NCBI GenBank assembly: GCA_039798005.1
Contig: JBDKGV010000062.1
Coordinates: 1 to 16,387, forward strand
From: JBDKGV01 sp039798005
GTDB lineage: Bacteria > Fibrobacterota > Fibrobacteria > UBA5070
Direction of reading: 5' to 3'
Length of the DNA: 16,387 nucleotides
Numbering within the stretch: position 1 is the first letter of the stretch; each line of letters begins with the position of its first letter. The notes below the pieces were generated by a model that was not told the origin of the DNA, searched no databases, and was given only the letters and a program-made list of their open reading frames with translations. Position numbers and translations under genes: made by a program. This document shows, one piece after another, positions 1 to 6,714 of the stretch.

Positions 1-924
1 GCCCCGGCAGCTGGTCCAGCAGGCGCCGCATTCGCATTGCCGCTGCCGTTCGTTCAGCCGTTCCTGGATCTCCTCGAAGGAGTCCGTGAGCATGTTGCCG
101 CAGTCGTCCTCCAAGCGATCGATGCAGGTGGAGACGCCGCCCGTGCAATCGATGTTGAAGAGGTTGAGCCCCGCGCGGCAGGGCATGATCTCACCGTTCT
201 CGTCGGCCTCCCCGAAGCGTTCGATGTAGCCGCTCAAGGTCACGAAGCCCGGGTACTTGCGGTGGATCTCCATCAGGCGACGGCCCACCTCGGCCGGGGC
301 GGCGCGTTTTTCCTTGCGGCCGCGCGAGGTGCTGTGGAAGGTGATGAGGTAGGTGAAGCCATGGAGGGCGGCAAGCTTCGCCAGCCCCTCGATGTCGTCC
401 AGATTGTCGTCCATCACCACCGAGATCATGTGGACGCGCTGATACGGGTGGACGCGTTCCTCATTGAGGATCTTCAGCGCCTCGATGGCGCGGGCGTGTG
501 CACCCGGCATGCCACGGTGCTCGTCGTGGCGGGCCGGGTCGAGGTAGTCCACAGAGATCGAGATCTCGTAGAGGCCGGCCTCCCACAATTCGCGCGCCTT
601 CTCGCGGGTCATGAACCAGCCGTTGCAGATCATCACCACGAGATTGTCGCGGGAAAGCTCGCGGGCGATGGGCATGATCTCCGGGTGCAGGAGCGGCTCG
701 CCGCCACCGATCGAAATGAGGAAAGGCCCGTGGGGCTTGATCTTGGCGGTGATCGCCTTGGTCTGTTCGAGCGACAGCTTGGGCTTGCCCGACCACTTGT
801 CGGTCCAGAAGTCGCAGATGCGGCAGGTGAAGTTGCAGTTGTAGAGGATCTGCAGGTTCAGGTGGACCAGCTGGTCCTTGCGCAGGAACTTGCGGCAGTA
901 CCGCAGCGTCTTCATCACTTCCAT
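1..924 (-). CDS. Radical SAM protein with SPASM-like C-terminus (partial, runs off left edge)
   Basis: This frame is open from the ATG at 924 to the window edge (308 codons, no stop), so the 3' end is missing. The protein has the radical SAM signature CxxxCxxC at C30/C34/C37 (CNFTCRIC), followed by GGGEP at residues 73-77, which binds the SAM amino group. Near the visible end, a CRAG segment, a TGGVSTC segment and the cluster CECGACWTSC look like the auxiliary-cluster ligands of a SPASM or twitch domain. The start at 924 is preceded by GAGG with a 5-nt spacer. It lies 49 bp downstream of the TPR gene on the same strand, so the two probably form an operon, divergent from the acyl-chain operon. 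Radical SAM enzymes cleave SAM to a 5'-deoxyadenosyl radical; the substrate here is unknown. Peptide modification (typical for SPASM proteins) or lipid modification with the neighbouring cluster are both possible. Confidence 0.88.
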   Translation of the reverse strand, partial: MEVMKTLRYCRKFLRKDQLVHLNLQILYNCNFTCRICDFWTDKWSGKPKLSLEQTKAITAKIKPHGPFLISIGGGEPLLHPEIMPIARELSRDNLVVMICNGWFMTREKARELWEAGLYEISISVDYLDPARHDEHRGMPGAHARAIEALKILNEERVHPYQRVHMISVVMDDNLDDIEGLAKLAALHGFTYLITFHSTSRGRKEKRAAPAEVGRRLMEIHRKYPGFVTLSGYIERFGEADENGEIMPCRAGLNLFNIDCTGGVSTCIDRLEDDCGNMLTDSFEEIQERLNERQRQCECGACWTSCRG

Positions 925-973
925 GGAAACCTCGAAAAAAACAGAATCTGTCGGAAGGGTCGGAAGGTCGACA

Positions 974-1948
974 TCAGAACCCCGTGCTCGGTCGACGCTG
1001 CCGCTTGCGGAAGAACTGCTCGCGGTAGGCGCTGTCCACGTCCACGCCCTTGGCGATCCACGACGCCTCGAACCAGGTGATGCTGGCGAAGTGGTCGTCC
1101 CCCTCCGCAAGCAACCGGTCCAAGTTCGCCTCGGAGGTCCTCAGGGCCGATGCGCTTTCGGAACAGTCCACGGCAAGCAGGCGATAGCGCTCCGCCACGG
1201 TCTTGCCCGACATCTTGGCCGCCTTGAGATAGGCCATCACGGCCATGGCACGCCCCGTGCGGTCGCGCTTGCGCACCAGATCTGCATAGGCCTCCAGGAG
1301 CACCGGTGAGCGATGGTCCCCAAAGCGCATCATCCCCAGCACCCCGGTCACGGCCTTGGCGCGCGCCTCGTCGGAAAGGGCCTTCGCGCCGAGCTTGGTC
1401 GCCACGAAGCGCGCGTAGCCGCGCTCCCCTTTGCCTTCCTTCGAGGTGTCCAGCGGAAGCGATGCCACTCCGCCCTTGGAAAGCGCGTACTCCACCAGCC
1501 AGCGTTGGTAGCGTTCGCGCCCGAAGTGGGCATCCGGATTGACCCGCAGCGCGGAATCGATGAAGGGCAGCCCTTCGGAAAGCTTGCCTCCGTGGAAGAG
1601 AAAGGTCCCTAGGTTCGCAAGCGTCTCATAGCGGGAAGGATCCTTCGCATGCGAGATGCGCATGGTGGCGATGGCGGAATCGTTCAGGCCCAGCTTGTCC
1701 AAGGAGACGGCCAGATCATCGCGCAAGGCGAACGCATCCCCCTTGCCGGCCTCAAGCTTCGCAAAGCGGTCGGCGGCCTTCCACTGCCAGAAGGCTTGGG
1801 AGTGCCGCGTGAACTTCCCTGCCAACAGTTCGGGCTCCGAAGGGAAGGGTTCCTGCTCCACTGCCACCGACTCGTCATCCCAAAGGCAGGCCAAAACCGC
1901 CCCAGAAAGGAGCGCGCCAAGCAGAGCGATGCGGCGAATGTCGAGCAT
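974..1948 (-). CDS. Exported TPR-repeat protein
   Basis: A 324-residue protein. I chose the ATG at 1948 because GGAGG sits 7 nt upstream (1956-1960); a longer frame reaches 1987 but has no such site. The N-terminus (MLDIRRIALLGALLSGAVLAC) is a signal peptide. The VLAC at its end could be a weak lipobox, which would make this a lipoprotein, though Leu at -2 is atypical. The middle (roughly residues 70-150) has helix pairs of TPR type, including the NLGTFLFHGGKLSEGLPFID and SALRVNPDAHFGRERY segments. The C-terminal half is helical without a recognised domain. TPR proteins mediate protein contacts, and this one would act in the periplasm or at the membrane. It is first in a two-gene minus-strand unit with the radical SAM gene and may scaffold or sense for it. 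That role is inferred from position only. Confidence 0.8.
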   Translation of the reverse strand: MLDIRRIALLGALLSGAVLACLWDDESVAVEQEPFPSEPELLAGKFTRHSQAFWQWKAADRFAKLEAGKGDAFALRDDLAVSLDKLGLNDSAIATMRISHAKDPSRYETLANLGTFLFHGGKLSEGLPFIDSALRVNPDAHFGRERYQRWLVEYALSKGGVASLPLDTSKEGKGERGYARFVATKLGAKALSDEARAKAVTGVLGMMRFGDHRSPVLLEAYADLVRKRDRTGRAMAVMAYLKAAKMSGKTVAERYRLLAVDCSESASALRTSEANLDRLLAEGDDHFASITWFEASWIAKGVDVDSAYREQFFRKRQRRPSTGF

Positions 1949-1994
1949 ATCCTGTCCTCCATCACCGAGGGTTTCGGTTTTGTCCATTCTTCCC

Positions 1995-2010
1995 TTCCGG
2001 ACTTCCGGAC
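1995..2010. repeat. Perfect tandem 8-mer TTCCGGAC x2 in divergent promoter spacer
   Basis: TTCCGGAC occurs at 1995-2002 and again at 2003-2010, in the ~80-bp spacer between the minus-strand TPR gene and the plus-strand biosynthetic operon. Both promoters must lie here, so a direct repeat of this kind is a reasonable candidate operator for one or both. I could not place a convincing -35/-10 pair in either direction. Confidence 0.4.
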
Positions 2011-2031
2011 CCTTGAAGCTAGTTTTTGTCG

Positions 2032-2499
2032 ATGCGTTTCCATCTCGTCGACCGGATCGAGGAGATCTGCTACGGCAAATACATCGTGGGCGTGAAGTGC
2101 ATCACTCTCGCCGACGACGTCTTCAACGAGCATTTCCCCAGCTATCCCATCTTCCCCGGCAGCCTGATCCTCGAAGGCATGGCCCAGCTCTCGGGCTCGT
2201 TCTTCCAGCTGATGATGGCGCGCGAGGGCGATTCCAGCCGTCAGGCCATCCTGACCATGGCCAACCGGCTCAAGTTCAAGCGCCCCGCCGAGCCGGGCGA
2301 CCGCATGGTGTTCCGCGCCGACATCGTCTCGATGCGCGAGGACTTCGGGGTCGCCAAGGTCACCGCCGAGATCGACGGAGAACCCACCGCCAGCGGCGAG
2401 CTCACCTTCTCCTTCGTGCCCATTCAGGACGAGGCGCTGCTTGAATCCCGGAAGGACCTCTACCGCATCTGCATGAAGAAGACGCGGGTGATCGAGTGA
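2032..2499 (+). CDS. FabZ-like 3-hydroxyacyl-ACP dehydratase (hot-dog fold)
   Basis: A 155-residue single hot-dog domain of FabZ/FabA type. The motif EHFPSYPIFPGSLILEGMAQ (residues 33-52) matches the FabZ active-site helix. H34 and E48 are the catalytic pair, with the 14-residue spacing seen in FabZ. It should dehydrate 3-hydroxyacyl-ACP to trans-2-enoyl-ACP in the cytoplasm. The C-terminal tail (about residues 125-155) is slightly longer than in housekeeping FabZ. I use ATG 2032; TTG at 2026 is an in-frame alternative. Neither has a clear Shine-Dalgarno sequence, so the message may be nearly leaderless. It is the first gene of the operon, and its stop overlaps the next start by 4 bp. Confidence 0.88.
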   Translation: MRFHLVDRIEEICYGKYIVGVKCITLADDVFNEHFPSYPIFPGSLILEGMAQLSGSFFQLMMAREGDSSRQAILTMANRLKFKRPAEPGDRMVFRADIVSMREDFGVAKVTAEIDGEPTASGELTFSFVPIQDEALLESRKDLYRICMKKTRVIE

Positions 2500-3080
2500 T
2501 TCCGGCCGCGGTCTTCCGCCATTTTCCCGGCGACGTCGAGATCCCGGTCCGTGAGCATCTGAGGAACCGCAAGCTCTCCAAGTACTTCAACCGCGAGACC
2601 GCCGCCCTGGTGACCTGCGCCGCGATTTTGCTTGCGGACCGCGAGATCCCCGCCGCCACGCCCTTCGCCTACGCGATGGGACAGGTCGAGCACGAGGACT
2701 ACGGCCTGCGGACCCTCGGGGACGGCTCGCGCGGTTCCAATGACAAATTCTGTCACGATGCCTTCATCGCGACCGGGATCGCCAACGTCAGCCCGCTGAC
2801 CCAGTTCAAGGTGCTTTACAACATGCCGCTGTGCTTCGTCTCGATCGAGCACGGCCTGACCGGCGAGAACGCCATCCTCTACGGCACCGCCACCTCCGAC
2901 GTGCGCAGCCAGGTCGAGTGCATGGAGCCGGCCGGCAGGGTCCTCCTGGGTGCAGGCCACATCCATCACGACGGCAGCGTGGATGTCGGTATCGCCCTCC
3001 TCGAAGGCGACGCCTCCCTGATTCCTTGGGAAAGCGACGCCGACGTGCTGAACCTTCTGAAGACGTGGGCCGACGCATGA
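2496..3080 (+). CDS. Truncated ketosynthase-like protein lacking the active-site Cys (chain-length-factor-like)
   Basis: A 194-residue protein starting at GTG 2496 (overlap GTGA with the dehydratase stop). It resembles only the N-terminal half of a beta-ketoacyl synthase. RKLSKYFNRETAALV (residues 25-39) matches the early helix, and NMPLCFVSIEHGLTGEN (109-125) matches the segment before the nucleophile. Where ketosynthases have TACAS, this protein reads GTATSD (130-135), so the Cys is replaced by Thr133. The C-terminal thiolase half with the two catalytic His residues is absent. It therefore cannot catalyse condensation alone. By analogy with KS-beta/chain length factors and the short ketoacyl-synthase-N-like proteins of aryl-polyene clusters, it probably partners the KS encoded next and shapes chain length. 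That partnership is inferred. Confidence 0.75.
   Translation: MIPAAVFRHFPGDVEIPVREHLRNRKLSKYFNRETAALVTCAAILLADREIPAATPFAYAMGQVEHEDYGLRTLGDGSRGSNDKFCHDAFIATGIANVSPLTQFKVLYNMPLCFVSIEHGLTGENAILYGTATSDVRSQVECMEPAGRVLLGAGHIHHDGSVDVGIALLEGDASLIPWESDADVLNLLKTWADA
2741..2755. repeat. Palindrome TGACAAATTCTGTCA (strict GACA-N5-TGTC)
   Basis: A perfect 5-bp-arm inverted repeat inside the ketosynthase-like gene, encoding D-K-F-C-H. One of nine strict copies of the recurrent motif in this window; see the finding on this palindrome. Confidence 0.85.
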
Positions 3081-4285
3081 GCGCGCGTCCACGGGTCTAC
3101 CTGACCGGAGTCGGGGTCGTCTCCCCGCTGGGGACCGGCCTTGCCGACAACCTCGAAGGCATCCGCACCGGTCGGCGCGCCACCGGCCTCATCGAGAACT
3201 TCCCCACCGAAGCCTATCCGTGCCGTCTGGGTGCCGAGGCCCGCGACCGCACCGGCGTGATCCGCACCGGCCCCGACGAGGACCGCAAGGCGATCTTCCT
3301 GGCCACCGCCGTGCGCGAGATGCTCCAGAACCACGCCGGCTGGGCCGCGACCCCGCCAGCATTGCGATGCATGCACATGGGCACCGGCATCGACCACTTC
3401 GACCTCGAAGGCTTGGTGGACGCCACCTGCTCCGGGGCCAACTGCGACTGGCGCAACCACCTGCGGCGTTCCCACACGAAGGTCCACGAGGTCGCCGCCG
3501 CGTGGGATGTCGATGGGGAGCGCACCGTGAACGTCGCGGCCTGCGTCGCCTCCACCCAGGCCATGGGCCTTGCCATGCGGCAGGTGCGTCGGCATCCCCT
3601 CAAGGCCGCCGTGACGGGCGGCTGCGACTCGATGCTCAGCCCCCTGCACTACATGGGATTCCACAAGCTCGGGGCCCTTTCGGATTGGACCGGGGACCCG
3701 GGGCGCGCCTGCCGCCCCTTCGATCATGACCGCTGCGGCATCGTGCTGGGCGAGGGGGCAAGCACCTACTTGGTGCAGTCCGAGGAGACGGCCCTGCCGG
3801 AAACGATCCTGGCCGAGATCGCGGGCTTCGCAAGCTCCATGGACGCTTGGCTCGTGACCGACCCCGAACCCGAAGGGCGCCGACTCGCCCAAGCGGCCTT
3901 GGCCGCCATCCACGACGCGGGACTCACCCCCGGGGACATCGACTGCGTGCACCTGCACGGCACCGGGACCCACAAGAACGACCTCGCCGAGACCGCCGCA
4001 ATGAGCCTGGTCTTTGGTGACAGATTCCGTCAAATCCCGGTCTTCTCCCTCAAGGGGCAGGTGGGCCACCTCGTCGGCGCATGCGGTGCCCTGGAGATCC
4101 TGGGCGTGATCCACAGCCTGCGGCACCAGGAGATCCCCGTCACGGTGAACTCCGAGGCCCCCGATCCGGCCATCCCCCTCTTCGTGCAGCGCGAGGCGCC
4201 GCTCTCCCGCGAAATCCGCCACGTCCTCAAGCTCAACGCGGCCTTCGGCGGACAGAACACCGCCCTGGTCCTGAAGGCGCCATGA
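3077..4285 (+). CDS. Beta-ketoacyl-ACP synthase (FabF/KAS II-type, complete)
   Basis: A 402-residue ketosynthase with the complete catalytic triad: C156 in NVAACVAST, H294 in HLHGTGT, and H331 in KGQVGHLVGACG with K326. The C-terminal AAFGGQN is the usual closing glycine loop. It should perform decarboxylative Claisen condensation of acyl and malonyl-ACP in the cytoplasm. The ATG overlaps the stop of the ketosynthase-like gene by 4 bp, which favours matched production of a KS/KS-like pair. The order KS-like then KS is the reverse of actinobacterial type II PKS operons. The N-terminus (VYLTGVGVVSPLG) fits FabF. This is a dedicated rather than housekeeping synthase, judging by its neighbours. 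Confidence 0.92.
   Translation: MSARPRVYLTGVGVVSPLGTGLADNLEGIRTGRRATGLIENFPTEAYPCRLGAEARDRTGVIRTGPDEDRKAIFLATAVREMLQNHAGWAATPPALRCMHMGTGIDHFDLEGLVDATCSGANCDWRNHLRRSHTKVHEVAAAWDVDGERTVNVAACVASTQAMGLAMRQVRRHPLKAAVTGGCDSMLSPLHYMGFHKLGALSDWTGDPGRACRPFDHDRCGIVLGEGASTYLVQSEETALPETILAEIAGFASSMDAWLVTDPEPEGRRLAQAALAAIHDAGLTPGDIDCVHLHGTGTHKNDLAETAAMSLVFGDRFRQIPVFSLKGQVGHLVGACGALEILGVIHSLRHQEIPVTVNSEAPDPAIPLFVQREAPLSREIRHVLKLNAAFGGQNTALVLKAP
4018..4032. repeat. Near-palindrome TGACAGATTCCGTCA
   Basis: One arm base differs from GACA-N5-TGTC (CGTC for TGTC). It lies in the ketosynthase gene, encoding D-R-F-R-Q, in the same codon phase as the copy at 2741. Confidence 0.7.
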
Positions 4286-5001
4286 GTCGCAAGATCGTCC
4301 TCACCGGCGCCAGCTCCGAGATCGGACAGGCGATCGCCGAAGCCCTCTGGCAGGAAAATGACGCCATGGTCCTGCAATGCAACCGGCATTCCGATGCATT
4401 GAGGCCCTGGGAAGGTCGCACCGGGGTCGAGATCGCGGTCTGCGATTTCCGCGACAGCGTCCAGATTGACAGATTTTGTCATCATCTCGAGGACTGCGAC
4501 GTGCTGGTGAACGCCGCCGCCCTGACCCTCACCGATCTCCTGCCCAACCTCACCGACGAGGACGTCGAGGCCATGCTGATGGTGAACGTCACCGCCTGCG
4601 TGCGCCTGTGCCGCGCCGCCGTGCGCGGCATGATGCGCCGCCGTCGCGGCAGCATCGTGAACATCACCTCGGTGGCCGCCTCGCGCGGCAACCGGGGCCA
4701 GAGCGTCTACGGCGGGACCAAGGCCTTCGTCGAGGCGTTCTCCCGCAGCCTGTGCGCGGAGTTCGCCCCGCGCGGCGTGCGCGTCAACTGCGTGGCTCCC
4801 GGCGCCATCGAGGCGGGATCCTTGCGCGACCTCCTGGCTCAGGCCCCCGAGGAACTCAAGCGTTGCACCGCCGCCGGACGTCTGGGCACCCCGCAGGACG
4901 TGGCCCGGGCCGTGGCATGGCTGGCAAGCGACGCATCCAGCTTCGTCAACGGACAGGTCCTGTCGGTGGACGGCGGCTTCCTCCAAGGCGTCGGAAGATG
5001 A
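4282..5001 (+). CDS. SDR-family 3-oxoacyl-ACP reductase-like protein (first of two)
   Basis: A 239-residue short-chain dehydrogenase/reductase. It has the Rossmann glycine motif TGASSEIG (8-15), NAA (77-79), catalytic S130 in NITS, and Y143/K147 in YGGTK. The C-terminus ends in the FabG-like LSVDGGF. It should reduce a 3-ketoacyl-ACP with NADPH, or oxidise a hydroxyl in the reverse direction. The ATG overlaps the KS stop by 4 bp. The operon has two SDRs of different sequence, so they probably act on different intermediates or stereochemistries; which one is the ketoreductase of the chain cycle is not decidable here. Confidence 0.88.
   Translation: MSRKIVLTGASSEIGQAIAEALWQENDAMVLQCNRHSDALRPWEGRTGVEIAVCDFRDSVQIDRFCHHLEDCDVLVNAAALTLTDLLPNLTDEDVEAMLMVNVTACVRLCRAAVRGMMRRRRGSIVNITSVAASRGNRGQSVYGGTKAFVEAFSRSLCAEFAPRGVRVNCVAPGAIEAGSLRDLLAQAPEELKRCTAAGRLGTPQDVARAVAWLASDASSFVNGQVLSVDGGFLQGVGR
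4467..4481. repeat. Palindrome TGACAGATTTTGTCA (strict)
   Basis: A 5-bp-arm inverted repeat within the first SDR gene, encoding D-R-F-C-H. The AT-rich centre and the TGT Cys codon stand out against the GC-rich surroundings. Confidence 0.85.
4951..4965. repeat. GACA-N5-TGTC copy with GC-rich centre (GGACAGGTCCTGTCG)
   Basis: Strict core match near the 3' end of the first SDR gene, encoding G-Q-V-L-S. Its centre lacks the AT-rich character of the others, and the peptide is usual for SDR proteins, so this copy may be coincidental. Confidence 0.5.
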
Positions 5002-5609
5002 CGATCGACGCTTTTCTTGAACTCTGCCAGAGGCGGCACAGCGTGCGCGCCTTCGCCGACACGCCCCTCACCGACGAGCAGGTTTGTCAGATTTTGTCCG
5101 CGGCCCGCACCGCGCCCTACGCCTCGGGCCGCACCGGCTGGGAGGTCCGCGCCGTCACCGAACGCGAAACCATTCAGGCCATGGCCGACCTCGTAGAGGA
5201 TACGACCTCCGCGATCGCCGTGCGCGACGGGTACCAAGGTGAATGGGATGCCTACCGCGCCCATTTCTCCGCCTTCCGCTCGGCCCCGGCGGTGTTCGTG
5301 CCGGTCTTCAGGCCGTCCCTTTCGCTTTCCGCCCTGGTCGCCGGGGACCTGCGCATCGCCACGGCGGGCGCACCCATCGACCCGGAGCGCTACGACCGCG
5401 AGAACCATCTCAAGTCGATCGCCGGTGCGGGCCTCCTGGTCCAGCTGGCCGCCACCGCCTTGGGGCTGGGTTCCTGCGTCATGACCGGACCGCTCCTGGC
5501 CCACGAGCCGCTGGCCCGTCTTCTCAAGCTGCCCCGGGGGCGCGAGATCGCCGCGCTCATCCCCGTTGGCCACCCCCTTCCTCCGACCTCCCGACAGGAT
5601 TCCTTATGA
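4998..5609 (+). CDS. Nitroreductase-family flavoprotein
   Basis: A 203-residue protein of the FMN-dependent nitroreductase fold. The N-terminal RRHSVRAFADTPLTDEQVCQIL (residues 12-33) is the family's FMN-phosphate-binding start, and APYASGRTGWEV follows as in classical members. A central AGAGLLVQLAATALGLGSCV (residues 141-160) is the usual core helix. Such enzymes reduce or oxidise substrates through FMN with NAD(P)H. In an acyl-chain operon lacking FabI/FabK/FabV-type enoyl reductases, it could be the flavin redox step on an enoyl or polyene intermediate, or supply electrons to the radical SAM enzymes. Both ideas are inference. The start overlaps the SDR stop by 4 bp. Confidence 0.85.
   Translation: MTIDAFLELCQRRHSVRAFADTPLTDEQVCQILSAARTAPYASGRTGWEVRAVTERETIQAMADLVEDTTSAIAVRDGYQGEWDAYRAHFSAFRSAPAVFVPVFRPSLSLSALVAGDLRIATAGAPIDPERYDRENHLKSIAGAGLLVQLAATALGLGSCVMTGPLLAHEPLARLLKLPRGREIAALIPVGHPLPPTSRQDSL
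5085..5099. repeat. Near-copy TGTCAGATTTTGTCC of the palindromic motif
   Basis: It shares the GATTTTGTC right half with the copy at 4467, but the left arm reads TGTCA instead of TGACA. It is inside the nitroreductase gene, encoding C-Q-I-L-S, in a different codon phase from the 4467 copy. Confidence 0.55.
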
Positions 5610-5989
5610 GCACCGAACTCAAGCTGCGCGAACTCCTCCTTCCCGTCTTCGGGCTCGACAGCGTCGACGAAGCCCCCGCCACGGCATCCTTGGTCAGCGA
5701 CCTCGGGGCCGACAGCCTGGACTTCGTCGAGATCGTCTACCTGATCGAGAAGGAGTTCGACGTCCAGCTGGCCACCAAGACCCTCTTTCTAGGAGGCGTG
5801 GAGGTGCGCACCGAGGACTACTTCGTCGAGGGCATCCTCGTCCCCGAGAAGGCCCAGGAGCTTCGCGAGAAGATCCCTTCCGAGGCCCACCGCTTCCGCG
5901 ACGGCATGACCCGCGCCGAACTCTTCGGCTTGATCACGGTGGGTGATCTGGCCCGCGTGGTGGAGCTCAAGCTGGCGGCCAAGGCATGA
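5606..5989 (+). CDS. Acyl carrier protein with a ~45-residue insertion
   Basis: A 127-residue carrier protein. GADSLDFVE (34-42) carries the phosphopantetheine attachment Ser37, and VEIVYLIEKEFDVQL is helix II. Standard ACPs (about 75-85 residues) go directly to helix III. Here roughly residues 57-105 are an extra segment containing FLGGVEVRTEDYFVEG and a charged helix, before the usual TVGDLARVVE (111-120). It carries the growing acyl chain for the operon's enzymes. The insertion next to the attachment-site helix may be a docking surface for the special partners. The start overlaps the nitroreductase stop by 4 bp. Confidence 0.92.
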   Translation: MSTELKLRELLLPVFGLDSVDEAPATASLVSDLGADSLDFVEIVYLIEKEFDVQLATKTLFLGGVEVRTEDYFVEGILVPEKAQELREKIPSEAHRFRDGMTRAELFGLITVGDLARVVELKLAAKA

Positions 5990-6714
5990 GTCTTCTATCC
6001 CATAAGACAATTCTTGTCACGGGTGGAACCGGCTACCTGGGATCGGCCGTTTGCCGGAAGGCCCATGCCGAAGGCGCGAAGGTGCTCTTCAGCTTCTACA
6101 AGGGCGAGGACAAGGCCCGCGCCTTGGAAGCCGAGCTTCCCGGGTCCTTTGGTTTCCCGATGGACATCCGCAGCGGCACCGAGGTCCATGCCGCCATCAG
6201 CAAGATCTACAAGGAACACGAGACCATCGACGTGCTGGTCAACAATGCGGCCTCCAGCCAGGCCCTCCCGCTCCCGCTGCTGGAGGAGGAGGACATCGAC
6301 TTGGCCGTGAACGTGAACCTCAAGGGACCGCTTCTGGTCACCCAGGCCGTGGTCAAGGGCATGGTGCGCGCCCGGCGCGGCAGCATCGTGAACGTGGGCT
6401 CCATCGCCGGCCACCGCGTGCTGGACGTGCCGGTGACCTACGCCATGACCAAGGCCGCCATCTCAGGGATGACCGTGGCCCTTTCCGCCGAGTTCCGTCG
6501 CTTCGGCATTCGGGTGAACAGCGTGGTGCCCGGCATGCTCGAAGGCGGCGTGGCCCAAGGCATCCCCGATGGCCACCGCCAGGACTTCCTCAAGCACTGC
6601 CTCGCGGGCCGTCCCGGCACCGCCGACGAGATCGCCAACGTGATCGTCTTCCTGGCCTCGGATCAAGCATCCTACATCAACGCCCAGGACATCCACGTGA
6701 ACGGCGGGATCTGA
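5986..6714 (+). CDS. SDR-family 3-oxoacyl-ACP reductase-like protein (second of two)
   Basis: A 242-residue SDR with TGGTGYLG (12-19), NNAAS (86-90), S139 in NVGSIAG, and Y152/K156 in YAMTK. It ends in the FabG-like DIHVNGGI. It is likely a NADPH-dependent 3-ketoacyl-ACP reductase acting on the ACP encoded just upstream (4-bp overlap). Its sequence is clearly different from the first SDR, so this is not a recent duplication. Either SDR could be the chain-cycle reductase; this one keeps the more canonical FabG motifs. Confidence 0.88.
   Translation: MSLLSHKTILVTGGTGYLGSAVCRKAHAEGAKVLFSFYKGEDKARALEAELPGSFGFPMDIRSGTEVHAAISKIYKEHETIDVLVNNAASSQALPLPLLEEEDIDLAVNVNLKGPLLVTQAVVKGMVRARRGSIVNVGSIAGHRVLDVPVTYAMTKAAISGMTVALSAEFRRFGIRVNSVVPGMLEGGVAQGIPDGHRQDFLKHCLAGRPGTADEIANVIVFLASDQASYINAQDIHVNGGI
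6005..6019. repeat. Palindrome AGACAATTCTTGTCA (strict core)
   Basis: Located 19 bp inside the second SDR gene, encoding K-T-I-L-V-T in a third codon phase. That the same DNA word appears in all three phases argues for selection on DNA, not protein. Confidence 0.8.

Noticed and set aside
37..1080. 347-codon plus-strand frame opposite the left radical SAM gene
   Set aside because: The minus-strand frame in the same place encodes clear radical SAM motifs and is open through the window edge.
2831..3076. Upstream extension of the ketosynthase reading frame
   Set aside because: The extension is Arg/Pro-rich and overlaps the KS-like gene; ATG 3077 with a 4-bp overlap fits the operon pattern.
2966..4222. 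418-codon minus-strand frame opposite the ketosynthase
   Set aside because: Shadow of the ketosynthase gene, which has its full catalytic triad.
6051..6713. Upstream extension of the first Tes-like gene
   Set aside because: The extension is the out-of-frame shadow of the second SDR; the start at 6714 is next to its stop.
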